Source: Bryobacteraceae bacterium (GTDB lineage Bacteria; Acidobacteriota; Terriglobia; Bryobacterales; Bryobacteraceae). Taken from it: 12,167 bases of DNA. The stretch's first letter is position 1; every line of letters begins with the position of its first letter. The stretch lies in assembly GCA_030036985.1 (NCBI GenBank), contig JASHSD010000215.1, positions 1 to 12,167 on the forward strand. The letters are read 5' to 3'. Shown piece after piece: positions 1-7,501 of this stretch. The position numbers were made by a program, and so were the translations under genes. The notes beneath the pieces were generated by a model. That model was not told where the DNA came from and ran no database searches. It worked only from the letters and a program-made list of their open reading frames with translations.

Positions 1-408
1 GCGATAGATACGCTCCGTCATCTCACTTTCAACATCTGAGGATGAAAGCGCCGTGGCCAGAAAATCCAGCGTCTCCGGTTCCTTGTTGATGGTGCGAGGA
101 GATCGGGCGAGTTCTTTGTTAACGAGTGCCGAGTAGATCTTGAACAGATATCGACCGCAATCCTCTACTGGCTTGCTCTTCTTCGCTTTGGAAGCCCTGA
201 ATACCGCGGCTTCGAGCAATTCCACGCGCCGGGCGGAATCCCGCATCTCGTCCGCGCGATAGCGGAGGAAGCGTTTTGCATTCGTATAAGCAGCTTTGAC
301 GAAGGACGGATCGGCGGGAGTGCCTTTCGCCTCGATCTCTGGTATCCAGATCGAATCTGAATCGCCGGGGAATTCTACTTCCGGAGTCATGGACGTTGCT
401 GCCGCCAT
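1..408 (-). CDS. Divergent hypothetical protein, N-terminal part, cut by left edge (weak sigma-70-like resemblance)
   Basis: The reverse strand is open from ATG at 408 to the window edge (136 codons, no stop), starting MAAATSMTPEVEFPGD. Start choice: AGGAAG lies 8 bases upstream (complement of 417-422) and a promoter sits just beyond. An in-frame ATG at 444 overlaps the predicted -10 and is unlikely; an ATG at 390 also remains possible. The protein is soluble, charged and mainly helical, with no signal peptide or membrane segment. Residues 36-62 (AYTNAKRFLRYRADEMRDSA) followed by GRYLFKIYSALVNKEL near 85-100 have the spacing of the helices of a sigma-70 region 2, with a conserved-looking YLF step, but the likeness is loose and the putative region 4 would be outside the window. 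I do not recognise the family. Being divergent to the transfer operon, it could be a regulator of it. I am confident of the gene and unsure of its function. Confidence 0.75.
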   Translation of the reverse strand, partial: MAAATSMTPEVEFPGDSDSIWIPEIEAKGTPADPSFVKAAYTNAKRFLRYRADEMRDSARRVELLEAAVFRASKAKKSKPVEDCGRYLFKIYSALVNKELARSPRTINKEPETLDFLATALSSSDVESEMTERIYR

Positions 409-590
409 GCGGTGGACTTCCTGTGGAAAAACTGCACCCAGCATAGCCCAACGCAAAGAATCCGTCAAAAAAAATCGCTCATTGTGTGTCGGATTTTTCT
501 CAAAAACGGGCTTCTTCTCTAATGAGGGCCTGTGGCAGAAAGAGCCTCAAACGTGCCCAATCAGACGACACAACAGGAGAACTTTTCAGA
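409..590. other. Divergent intergenic region upstream of the transfer operon
   Basis: The 182 bases between the divergent start codons contain the leftward promoter and the AGGAG ribosome site (575-579) of the pilin gene. They also hold an A/T-rich stretch around 466-507, with runs of A and T including TTTTT-CTC-AAAAA at 494-506. I could not find a convincing -35/-10 pair for the rightward operon, so its promoter may be weak, activator-dependent or use another sigma factor. Confidence 0.5.
440..468 (-). promoter_or_regulatory. Sigma-70-type promoter for the leftward gene
   Basis: On the minus strand TTGACG (complement of 463-468) and TATGCT (complement of 440-445) are separated by exactly 17 bases. 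This is close to the consensus TTGACA/TATAAT. Transcription would start near 432-434, leaving a leader of about 25 bases that contains the AGGAAG ribosome site before the ATG at 408. The match rests on sequence only. Confidence 0.6.
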
Positions 591-923
591 ATGCTTCATT
601 TCACAGCAAATTGTGCTCCATCTAAATCGGTGCCGCGGTCAGTGCGACCGGCGCTCATGTTGATAGTGGCGATCGCGATCTCAGCAGTGCCGCTTCTCGC
701 GCAGGTCGGCGGCTCCGGTTCACCATTTGACACAACATTGAACTCGCTCCTCTCATTCGCACAGGGGACGTTCGCGAAGATCGCCGCGATCATCGCCGTT
801 ATCTTCGGCGGTTGGCAGGTGATCGGCGGTGACGGCCACGGGAAACGCGCTCTCGGCGGGTTGATCGTCGGCGTCGGGCTCATGGTTTACGCGGCGCCGC
901 TGATTACGTGGCTGTTTCCGTGA
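591..923 (+). CDS. virB2: VirB2/TrbC-family pilin precursor
   Basis: Predicted major subunit of the conjugative pilus, processed and inserted in the inner membrane before assembly. The 110-residue product has a basic N-terminus (SKSVPRSVRP, 11-20), a hydrophobic signal core at 21-36 and a likely signal-peptidase site after LLA (35-37). The mature part has the family's two membrane segments (about 60-78 and 88-108) separated by a short GGDGHGKR loop. The mature size of roughly 73 residues suits VirB2/TrbC. The frame is open upstream to an ATG at 486, but ATG 591 with AGGAG at 575-579 gives a normal precursor, while the longer form adds 35 residues of low-quality sequence before the signal peptide. 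First gene of the rightward train; its TGA overlaps the next start (TGATG). Confidence 0.85.
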   Translation: MLHFTANCAPSKSVPRSVRPALMLIVAIAISAVPLLAQVGGSGSPFDTTLNSLLSFAQGTFAKIAAIIAVIFGGWQVIGGDGHGKRALGGLIVGVGLMVYAAPLITWLFP

Positions 924-1201
924 TGAGTCAGATGCGCAGGAATCCGGTATACCGTGCGGTGAACAAGCCGATGACAGTGGGAGGCGTTGAACGAAAGATG
1001 TTCGGAATCGTCATGATCGCGAGCCTGTTGGTGCTCATCGCCTTTGGCATGACTGCTGCCGCGCTCATGTTCGGGCTGCTCTTCTTTGCGGCTCGTTTGG
1101 CCACGAAAGAAGATCCGCGCCTCCCGCAAATCATCATCGGCGCGCGTCGTTTTCGACCTTGGTATGACCCCGTGAAACGGGATTACTGCGAGGGCCGATG
1201 A
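923..1201 (+). CDS. virB3: VirB3/TrbD-family inner-membrane protein
   Basis: Small T4SS inner-membrane component that works with VirB4 (the two are fused in some systems). The 92-residue product begins MSQMRRNPVYRAVNKPMTVG; this short N-terminal motif (NPVYRA.NKP.T.GGVER) is typical of VirB3/TrbD. A long hydrophobic stretch at 27-59 can form one long or two short membrane helices, followed by a basic cytoplasmic tail (ARRFRPWYDPVKRDY). The ATG at 923 overlaps the pilin stop and suggests translational coupling; a GTG at 908 would add five residues and cannot be excluded. Its stop overlaps the VirB4 start as ATGA. Confidence 0.88.
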   Translation: MSQMRRNPVYRAVNKPMTVGGVERKMFGIVMIASLLVLIAFGMTAAALMFGLLFFAARLATKEDPRLPQIIIGARRFRPWYDPVKRDYCEGR

Positions 1202-3552
1202 AGAAGCGCATATCAGAAGCCGGTGCAATGCATTCGGAGATTCAGCCTTTTGCGTTCGTCGATGACAGCGCGTTTGTCACAAAGTCCGGCGAGGTTGGCA
1301 TTATTCTCGGCTTTTCCGGCCCTGATTCCGAATGTCTGGAATCCGGTGACCTGGCCGCGTTCACCGAGCGCTTCGAATCGGCGGCACGGCTCTTCGGCTC
1401 CGACTATCGCGTTTACCAGTACCTCATTAAGCGGCGCAGACAAAGCATCCCGCATGTTTGTGCGACTCCGGCTATTTGCAGCCGGGCAGAGTACGTCAAC
1501 GCAAAGACACTGTACTCGTTCGATCACTTTTGGGTCGTGCTGCACACGAAGGAAACGCAATTGAACGCACGAACGTGGATGTCGGCATCACGAACCATCG
1601 GTGTTGTCAGCACATCGGTTCGGGAGTTGGCGCGAAGCGTTCAGACGCAGGCCGAAGCGTTCGCAGCTCAGATGAAAGACATCGCAGATGTGACCCTCCT
1701 GGGTAAAGCACAGTCATTCCGTTTTCTGCGCAGACTGGTCAATTATGACGATGCCATCGCGCAATCGCTCGGCCTGAAATACGACGACCACATCGACTAT
1801 TTCGCCGCGGATTCGGCGGTCGAAGGGCACCGGGGCTACATCCGGGTCGGCGACCATTTCGCTCGCGTGTTGACGCTGAAAGACCCGCCGGCCGTGACCT
1901 CACCAGACCTTTTGCGGATGCTGCGGGAACTTCCGGCAGAATGCATCATCGCGACCGAATGGCGCGCTGCAGACCAGATGGACACCCGTCAGCTTGTTAC
2001 GAAAAGAATTTCCCATTTTCACCGATCTAAATATGTGGTGAACATTCTGGCGACCGTATTCGCCGCGTTCAGCGCCAACCGCCAGCAGGAACGGCCGGAG
2101 GACATGCAGAAGGACGAATCGGCAACCGCGATGGAGGAACAACTCGGCGAACTTCTGGCCGACATCGAGCGCAGCGGCACCTATCTCGGCGAGTTCGCAT
2201 TGACGGTGATCGTCCACGATGAGGACCAGCAACGCCTCCGCCGCGCCGCCGCAGAAGCTTACAAGGCGTTCGCCGCGCACGACGCCGTCCTGTACGAGGA
2301 ACGGCAAAACGTTCTCGCTGCCTGGCTCGCCGTTCTGCCGGGCGGGTATCGGAATCAATACCGGTACATGTATGTAACAAACCGCAACTATGCAGATCTG
2401 TCGCTGATATTCTCACCGGCGATCGGGGAGACCCGTAACGACCATCTCGCCAGCGAATATTTGGCGCCGCTGGAGACTCGGCAGCAAACACCCTATTTCC
2501 TGAACCTGCATTACCAGGATGTTTCCCATACGCTCGTCTCGGGAATGACGGGCAGTGGAAAATCATTCACCTGTTCGTTCCTTCTCGAACAGGCGCAAAA
2601 GTACGATCCGCGGACGGTCATCTTCGACCTCGGCGGTTCATACAAGACCCTGACCAGCCGCCTTGAAGGTTCGTACATGCAGATCGGTGTTCGTCAGGGC
2701 GATTTCAGCATTAATCCGTTTTGCCTTGGTCCGACACCCGAGAATCTGCACTTTCTGTTTTCGTTCGTGCGCGTTCTGATCGAGGGTGGGGGATTCACCA
2801 TGGACGCCGTGGCGGCGAAGGTCCTCCACGAAACGATTGAAAGCCTCTATCAACTCGATCCCGATGTTCGGCGGCTGCGTACTCTGGCCGGCTGCCTTCC
2901 ACTTGCGCTCCGGCCGCACATCGCACGGTGGGTCGAGGGCGGGCAATACGCCGCGCTATTCGACCATCCGACCGACACGCTGACGTGCGCGCGCTTTCAG
3001 GCTTACGATTTCGAGGGCCTCGAAAAATATCCGGAGATTCTGGAGCCGCTGCTGTTTTACGTCCTGCACCGGGCAAATGCCTGTGTCTATGACCCAGACG
3101 AAGCGAGCACGTTCAAAATCTTTCTGCTCGACGAGGCGTGGCGTTTCTTCAGAAATCCAACCGTCAAAGCCTACATCACCGAGGCACTCAAGACATGGCG
3201 GAAGCGGAACGCCGCGATGATTCTCGCCACGCAATCCAGCGGCGATCTGGAATGCAGCGACATGCTGCAGACTGTGGCCGAGAGCTGCGGGACCATGATT
3301 TTTCTCGCGAATCCGAGAATGGACCGCGAGCACTACAAGCAAATTTTCCGGCTGAACGACACCGAAGCCGATCTGATCGCGACATTGCAACCCAAAAGGG
3401 AAATGCTCGTTAAGCGGCCAGACTGCTCGAAGGTAGTACGGCTCGAAATCTCAGCGGTGACGCCCCGCGTTGGCGCCAATCACGATTTCTCAGGAGCAAC
3501 ATGTTCATACCAAAGCAATTCATCATCTCTTTCCTCGCCTGTGGCTCATTGA
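1198..3552 (+). CDS. virB4: VirB4/TrbE-family T4SS ATPase
   Basis: Cytoplasmic ATPase that energises pilus biogenesis and transfer and docks at the inner-membrane complex. The 784 residues are in the usual VirB4 range. The N-terminal CagE/TrbE/VirB4 region occupies roughly 20-400. The RecA-like domain has Walker A GMTGSGKS (449-456), the following DLGGSYKTL segment typical of the family, Walker B IFLLDEAW (641-648) and the ILATQSSGDL motif (675-684). All key ATPase residues are present, so it should be active. ATG 1198 overlaps the VirB3 stop (ATGA); an ATG at 1228 is an alternative. The C-terminus, rich in serine, runs 52 bases into the next gene, which is longer than the other overlaps here. 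Confidence 0.96.
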   Translation: MKKRISEAGAMHSEIQPFAFVDDSAFVTKSGEVGIILGFSGPDSECLESGDLAAFTERFESAARLFGSDYRVYQYLIKRRRQSIPHVCATPAICSRAEYVNAKTLYSFDHFWVVLHTKETQLNARTWMSASRTIGVVSTSVRELARSVQTQAEAFAAQMKDIADVTLLGKAQSFRFLRRLVNYDDAIAQSLGLKYDDHIDYFAADSAVEGHRGYIRVGDHFARVLTLKDPPAVTSPDLLRMLRELPAECIIATEWRAADQMDTRQLVTKRISHFHRSKYVVNILATVFAAFSANRQQERPEDMQKDESATAMEEQLGELLADIERSGTYLGEFALTVIVHDEDQQRLRRAAAEAYKAFAAHDAVLYEERQNVLAAWLAVLPGGYRNQYRYMYVTNRNYADLSLIFSPAIGETRNDHLASEYLAPLETRQQTPYFLNLHYQDVSHTLVSGMTGSGKSFTCSFLLEQAQKYDPRTVIFDLGGSYKTLTSRLEGSYMQIGVRQGDFSINPFCLGPTPENLHFLFSFVRVLIEGGGFTMDAVAAKVLHETIESLYQLDPDVRRLRTLAGCLPLALRPHIARWVEGGQYAALFDHPTDTLTCARFQAYDFEGLEKYPEILEPLLFYVLHRANACVYDPDEASTFKIFLLDEAWRFFRNPTVKAYITEALKTWRKRNAAMILATQSSGDLECSDMLQTVAESCGTMIFLANPRMDREHYKQIFRLNDTEADLIATLQPKREMLVKRPDCSKVVRLEISAVTPRVGANHDFSGATCSYQSNSSSLSSPVAH

Positions 3553-4322
3553 TCGCGGGAGAAACGCCGCGACCGAAACCGGATGCGCCACCTGCGATCG
3601 ACGCTGCGGCAATTTCCCGGACTCTGGAGTATCGAGAGAAGGAGGTGCCGGAAATCCGCACGAGAATCCGCTATACGACCGTCTTCGTGCTGCCGAAATC
3701 CGAAAAGATCATGGACTACGTCTGCGGCGACAAAGAGAACTGGGTCATCAATGGAGCAGAAAACTTCGCGTATGTGAAGCCGGAGAAGGAGAAAGCGCGT
3801 ACAAACCTGAATCTTGTTACGGCCAGTGGGAATGTGTATTCGTTCCTCCTTTCGGAGGGCGACGGGCCAGCCGACCTGAAAGTCTTTGTGGACCCGAAGG
3901 ACGATTCGATGGTCACGGCGGTCGGCGCGCCGGCGAAGTGGGTTCCCGTCACTGAATTGGACACGTTCCGGCAACAACTCGACGCCGCGAGGGAAGACTT
4001 GCGGAAAGAGCGAGAGTCGTCGGCCACATCGATTGCGACCCAGATCGATGCATTCAGAACGGCGTATCCAGGCCAGCTCAAGCATGTCTACCGGTTCTCC
4101 GACCGGAAACCTTTCGACGTAACGGCGATCGCCCATGACGACAAGTTCACGTATATCTGGGCAAACCCGCAGGAGACGCCCGCGCTCTACGAAATCAAAG
4201 ACGGCAAGCCTAACCTGATCAGCTTCGAGTTCCGCAACGGTCTCTACGTCGTGAACAAGATTTTGGACAGCGGCTACCTGGCGGTCGGTAAACAGCGGCT
4301 TGAATTCAGAAGGGAGGAATAG
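3501..4322 (+). CDS. virB9: VirB9/TrbG/CagX-family core-complex protein
   Basis: Periplasmic and outer-membrane-associated part of the T4SS core, partner of VirB10. The product has 273 residues. Residues 1-20 form a short hydrophobic signal peptide (FIISFLACGSLIAG); Cys14 does not fit a strict lipobox. The N-terminal beta domain (about 50-150) contains RTRIRYTTVFVLP and a WVINGAENFAYVKP stretch. A helical, coiled-coil-like linker lies at 152-185. The C-terminal domain (192-268) contains VYRFSDRKPF, FTYIW and FEFRNGLYVVNKI, the strand pattern of the VirB9 C-terminal fold that binds VirB7/VirB10. CAGGAG at 3491-3496 fixes ATG 3501, inside the end of the VirB4 gene. Only five bases separate it from the VirB10 gene. 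Confidence 0.92.
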   Translation: MFIPKQFIISFLACGSLIAGETPRPKPDAPPAIDAAAISRTLEYREKEVPEIRTRIRYTTVFVLPKSEKIMDYVCGDKENWVINGAENFAYVKPEKEKARTNLNLVTASGNVYSFLLSEGDGPADLKVFVDPKDDSMVTAVGAPAKWVPVTELDTFRQQLDAAREDLRKERESSATSIATQIDAFRTAYPGQLKHVYRFSDRKPFDVTAIAHDDKFTYIWANPQETPALYEIKDGKPNLISFEFRNGLYVVNKILDSGYLAVGKQRLEFRREE

Positions 4323-4327
4323 GGGCT

Positions 4328-5656
4328 GTGCCGGAACAAGACGCCAGCACCGGAGCGGTGCCGGATATTCAGAACAAATCCGTTAAGCCGGCCGGGGTGA
4401 CTTCGAAGAGCCGGCAGACGATGATCATGCTGGCGGTCGGTGGTTTGATTGTGCTTGTCATCTCGTTTTCCAATTCGAGCCCGGACAAGCCGAAGGCCCG
4501 GACCGCCGGTGGCTCGAATGCGGTTACCCCAACGTCGCCGAAGACTGCGCAGGAGTACGCGAGGCAACTTGACGACGAGGCCCGCGGGCTGGCGCAGGAA
4601 CGCGCTCGTGCTGAGCAGATGAAGGCCGAGGCGCAACGTCTGCAGGCTGGTCAGCAGAACCCGTACGAAAACCCTTATCAGACGGCCTCTGCCCCGCCCA
4701 ATGCCGGCGGTCAAACGGGACACCAGCCGACGCCCGAGGAAGCGGATCGGATCGAGCGGCGCAAGCGCGAAGAGAACGCGCTGCGGGCGTCCAATGTGGC
4801 GCTCACATTCAGAAAGGACCAAGGCGCAGCTCTCGGCTCCGGGACATCCTCTCCAACTTCCGACCTTTCCGACATCAAACAACTGATCGAGGCACAGAAG
4901 GAACAACTTCGCGCGTCGCTGGAGGCCGAGACAGCGTCGGCGAAGCCTTTCGTATTGGATCGACCGCTTGCGACCACTGCCGCGCAGCTTGCGAAGCCGG
5001 CGACTGAAGGTGAGGGGACCGAGACGCGCAAGAAGCAACCGGAGTCGCCCGACCTTCAAAAGTCCGTTGGGAAGCAGTTCCGGGTTTTTGAGGGAACCGT
5101 GATCGAGGCAGTCCTCACCAACCGGCTGAACGGGACGTTCTCGGGCCCGGTGGACGTGCAGGTGACGACCCCGGTTTATTCACACGACAGACAGCACATT
5201 CTGATTCCGCAGGGCTCCCGGATTTTCGGTGAAGTACAGAAGGTATCGACCACAGGGCAGCAGCGGCTGGCGGTGGCCTTCCATCGGCTTCTGATGCCCG
5301 ACGGTTTTGCCGTCAGCCTCGATCAGTTCAAGGGCCTCAATCAGATCGGCGAGACGGGGCTGAAGGATCAGGTCAACCAGCATTATCTTCAGATCTTCGG
5401 TGCCAGTCTGGCGCTGGGGGCGATTGCGGGGGTGGAGCAAGCGGGTGCCAGCTATGGGTACAACACCTCCGGTGTGGACATGTACCGGCAGGGCGTGGCG
5501 GAAAGCCTTTCGAGTTCAGCGACGCGAATCCTCGACCGGTTTCTGAACATTCTGCCGACGATCACGATTCGAGAAGGGCATCGCGTGAAGGTTTATCTGA
5601 CTGGCGATCTCGAGCTGCCGGCCTACGAGAATCACCGAATCGCCGGCAGCATTTGA
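4328..5656 (+). CDS. virB10: VirB10/TrbI-family core-complex scaffold
   Basis: Scaffold that spans the envelope from inner to outer membrane and senses ATPase activity. The product has 442 residues. A short cytoplasmic N-terminus is followed by a single membrane helix (about 32-48). Next comes a long periplasmic linker with a charged coiled-coil segment (75-110), a Pro/Gln/Asn-rich stretch (108-135) and further helices to about 205. The C-terminal TrbI beta-barrel (about 250-430) has FRVFEGTVIEAVL, HILIPQGSRIFGEVQ and LLMPDGFAVSLDQFKGL, all typical of the family. The hydrophobic Ala/Gly segment at 357-372 is the expected antenna that crosses the outer membrane. The start is GTG 4328 with GGAGG near 4313-4317; no better ATG lies before the membrane helix. 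Confidence 0.95.
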   Translation: MPEQDASTGAVPDIQNKSVKPAGVTSKSRQTMIMLAVGGLIVLVISFSNSSPDKPKARTAGGSNAVTPTSPKTAQEYARQLDDEARGLAQERARAEQMKAEAQRLQAGQQNPYENPYQTASAPPNAGGQTGHQPTPEEADRIERRKREENALRASNVALTFRKDQGAALGSGTSSPTSDLSDIKQLIEAQKEQLRASLEAETASAKPFVLDRPLATTAAQLAKPATEGEGTETRKKQPESPDLQKSVGKQFRVFEGTVIEAVLTNRLNGTFSGPVDVQVTTPVYSHDRQHILIPQGSRIFGEVQKVSTTGQQRLAVAFHRLLMPDGFAVSLDQFKGLNQIGETGLKDQVNQHYLQIFGASLALGAIAGVEQAGASYGYNTSGVDMYRQGVAESLSSSATRILDRFLNILPTITIREGHRVKVYLTGDLELPAYENHRIAGSI

Positions 5657-5698
5657 CGGAGACCAGCGACTTGTCGATCGGGAAGAAAGGAAACTCAC

Positions 5699-5845
5699 AT
5701 GGATAAAGACGTGAAACATTTCGTTCGGCCGTTTCGGATTGGAAACATCATCATCATGGTGCTCGGCGGAATCATCTTCATACCTCTGTTTCTCGGCCTT
5801 GTGGGAATGGCCCTGATGCATCTGTTCGGGCTCGGGGGAAAGTGA
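5699..5845 (+). CDS. Small single-span membrane protein (48 aa), function unknown
   Basis: A short ORF with AAGG 5' of ATG 5699 encodes a 48-residue peptide: charged N-terminus MDKDVKHFVRPFR, then one strongly hydrophobic helix (about 14-42, IIIMVLGGIIFIPLFLGLVG), then a Gly-rich tail. It has no cysteine, so it is not a VirB7-type lipoprotein. It fills the gap between the VirB10 and VirB5 genes, 42 bases after the former and 7 before the latter, in the same direction. Codon use matches the neighbours. A structural helper of the core complex or an exclusion factor are possible roles, but the sequence gives no direct clue. It is shorter than typical ORF cut-offs. Confidence 0.65.
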   Translation: MDKDVKHFVRPFRIGNIIIMVLGGIIFIPLFLGLVGMALMHLFGLGGK

Positions 5846-5852
5846 GGCGACG

Positions 5853-6665
5853 ATGTCGAAAGCTCGAATCACAACGTGCGTTGTCGCTTTTGCAGTCATG
5901 TCCGCTCCAGTCCTGGCTCAGTTCGGCCTGTCCACGATCGTCTTCGATCCGACTGCATCGTCGCATCTGGTCGAGGAGATTCGCCAGATGGAGCAGGAAT
6001 ATGCGGCGGTAATGAACGTCTACCGGACCGCGGAGAACACCTACAACCAGATCATTCAGAACGCCAAAATGATCACGAACAAACAGCGGTGGGAGTCACT
6101 GATCTCGCCCTGGTCGTATCCGACTTCGACGAACACGTACGGGACTACGAGCGGCTGGACTAGCGCCATGAATACAGGAAGCGGGGCGCTCGCAGGCTAC
6201 CGAGGAGCCACGGTCCCGCTGGGAAACTATGCCTCCGTATGGAACTCCATGAGTTCAGCTCAACAAACTCAGACGGGCCAACACTATGCCACGGTCGAGT
6301 TGACAGATGGAGTAACGGTCAACGCGCTGAACACGACCGGGACGGTGCGTTCGAACGCCTCCGCCATGAATTCAGCGATCTCTGCCCTCCAGTCGGATTC
6401 CCTGTCGGATGATCCGAATCTCAATACTGAAGTCGGCGTTCTTAACAAGGTAAATGCTGCGAACCTGATCAGTGCTCAGACGCAGCAGGATACAAACAAG
6501 CTGCTCGCGGCCATGGTGGATCAGGCGACCGTGCAGCAAAAAGCCATGCGCGACGCGTGGGCCGAATCGGTCAACGCGAATGTCGCAGCCCAGCAGATGG
6601 CACAGCAGAATACCGCGGCCGTTTGGAGCGGCACCACGCAGGCTCATTCGGCGCGGCTCCCGTAA
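5853..6665 (+). CDS. trbJ: VirB5/TrbJ-family pilus-associated protein
   Basis: Predicted secreted minor pilus or adhesion subunit. The product has 270 residues. A clear signal peptide (MSKARITTCVVAFAVMSAPVLA) should be cut before Gln23. The mature start FGLSTIVFDPTASSHLVEEI is characteristic of TrbJ. A helix (about 40-75) with VYRTAENTYNQIIQNAKMIT is the next TrbJ hallmark. The centre (about 85-170) is unusually rich in Ser, Thr, Asn, Gly and Trp and looks like an exposed, fast-evolving region. The C-terminal third (195-265) is helical and Gln/Ala-rich. ATG 5853 follows GAGG within 7 bases of the preceding stop. TrbJ is assigned from the N-terminal pattern and operon position. Confidence 0.85.
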   Translation: MSKARITTCVVAFAVMSAPVLAQFGLSTIVFDPTASSHLVEEIRQMEQEYAAVMNVYRTAENTYNQIIQNAKMITNKQRWESLISPWSYPTSTNTYGTTSGWTSAMNTGSGALAGYRGATVPLGNYASVWNSMSSAQQTQTGQHYATVELTDGVTVNALNTTGTVRSNASAMNSAISALQSDSLSDDPNLNTEVGVLNKVNAANLISAQTQQDTNKLLAAMVDQATVQQKAMRDAWAESVNANVAAQQMAQQNTAAVWSGTTQAHSARLP

Positions 6666-6670
6666 ATTCC

Positions 6671-7498
6671 ATGGCAAACTCAGGGCTCTTCGTTCAGATC
6701 ACTCAGGCCACGATCGACCTGATCACGAACCACATGAACCTTTTCGTGGCGACCGGTCAGCGCATGTTCACGGTCCTGGCGACCATTCTCGTGATTTGGG
6801 AAGGTCTCCAGGTTGCCCTTGGAGGCGCATTTCGAGCCCACCGTTTTGCGGCCCTCATCCTCACGATTGCCATCGACGGCGCGATGATCCATTTCTACGA
6901 CCAGCCATTTCCTGGCGTCGGCAGCAGCTTCCACAAAATCGTCACCGACACGGGCGCGAACCTGGCGGCTCAGATCGAGGAGCAGAGCGAGGAAAACGTC
7001 GGTTCGAAGATCGCGAACGCTACGCAAGTCATAGTCGTTCCGGTTGGACTCTCGTTCTGGGAAATCTCTCCTGTCATTTACTATTACGCGAGCATTCTGC
7101 TCATGTCGGTCGCGCAGGTGGTTCTTCTGGGCGTCATCGCGTTTGGATTTGTTGCCGCCGGCTGCATTGTTCTCGTTGGTCCCGTTTTCATTCCGTTCTT
7201 CATCGTGCCGCACATGGACTGGCTCTTTTGGGGCTGGTTCAAAGCGCTCTTGCAGTACAGCTTTTACCCCGTAGTGGCGAACGCTTTCGTTTATGTGTAC
7301 GGCCAGATTTGGCTGAACTTCTTTAATCAAAACGGCTATCCAGACAGTATGGAAAAACTGGCCGGGATGTTCATTCAGCTTGTGATCCTGTCGATCACTT
7401 TTGTCTGGGGCGTCCTTCAGGTGCCCAAGCTGGTGTCGAACATTTTCGCCGGGCAATCAGGTGAGCATGCACTGCCGGGGATCGGCTGGTGGAGGTGA
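6671..7498 (+). CDS. trbL: VirB6/TrbL-family polytopic inner-membrane protein
   Basis: Inner-membrane channel component contacted by the DNA substrate in the Agrobacterium system. The product has 275 residues with about five hydrophobic segments (approximately 33-51, 58-75, 135-158, 158-180 and 230-252). The central conserved region includes GPVFIPFFIVPHMDWLFWGW (170-189) and then QYSFYPVVANAFVYVY, characteristic of VirB6/TrbL. A soluble loop (about 76-118) lies between the second and third segments. The frame is open back to 6557, but that would cover the end of the TrbJ gene with unlikely residues; ATG 6671, five bases after its stop, is preferred although no strong ribosome site precedes it, which suggests coupled translation. 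Confidence 0.9.
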   Translation: MANSGLFVQITQATIDLITNHMNLFVATGQRMFTVLATILVIWEGLQVALGGAFRAHRFAALILTIAIDGAMIHFYDQPFPGVGSSFHKIVTDTGANLAAQIEEQSEENVGSKIANATQVIVVPVGLSFWEISPVIYYYASILLMSVAQVVLLGVIAFGFVAAGCIVLVGPVFIPFFIVPHMDWLFWGWFKALLQYSFYPVVANAFVYVYGQIWLNFFNQNGYPDSMEKLAGMFIQLVILSITFVWGVLQVPKLVSNIFAGQSGEHALPGIGWWR

Positions 7499-7501
7499 GC
7501 A

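Noticed and set aside
119..451. 110-codon reverse ORF rich in Arg and Ser
   Set aside because: It lies in another frame of the same strand as the better-supported gene at 1-408, has no ribosome site and its composition is that of a shadow frame.
494..506. TTTTT-CTC-AAAAA as a terminator hairpin
   Set aside because: Only five A-T pairs with a three-base loop; too weak and with no GC stem.
4274..5059. 261-codon reverse ORF, very Arg/Leu-rich
   Set aside because: Antisense to the clear VirB10 gene; its composition is what GC-rich antisense frames give.
6472..7326. 284-codon forward ORF, rich in Arg, Ser and His
   Set aside because: Alternative frame of the VirB5-VirB6 region; the VirB6 frame shows membrane helices and conserved motifs.
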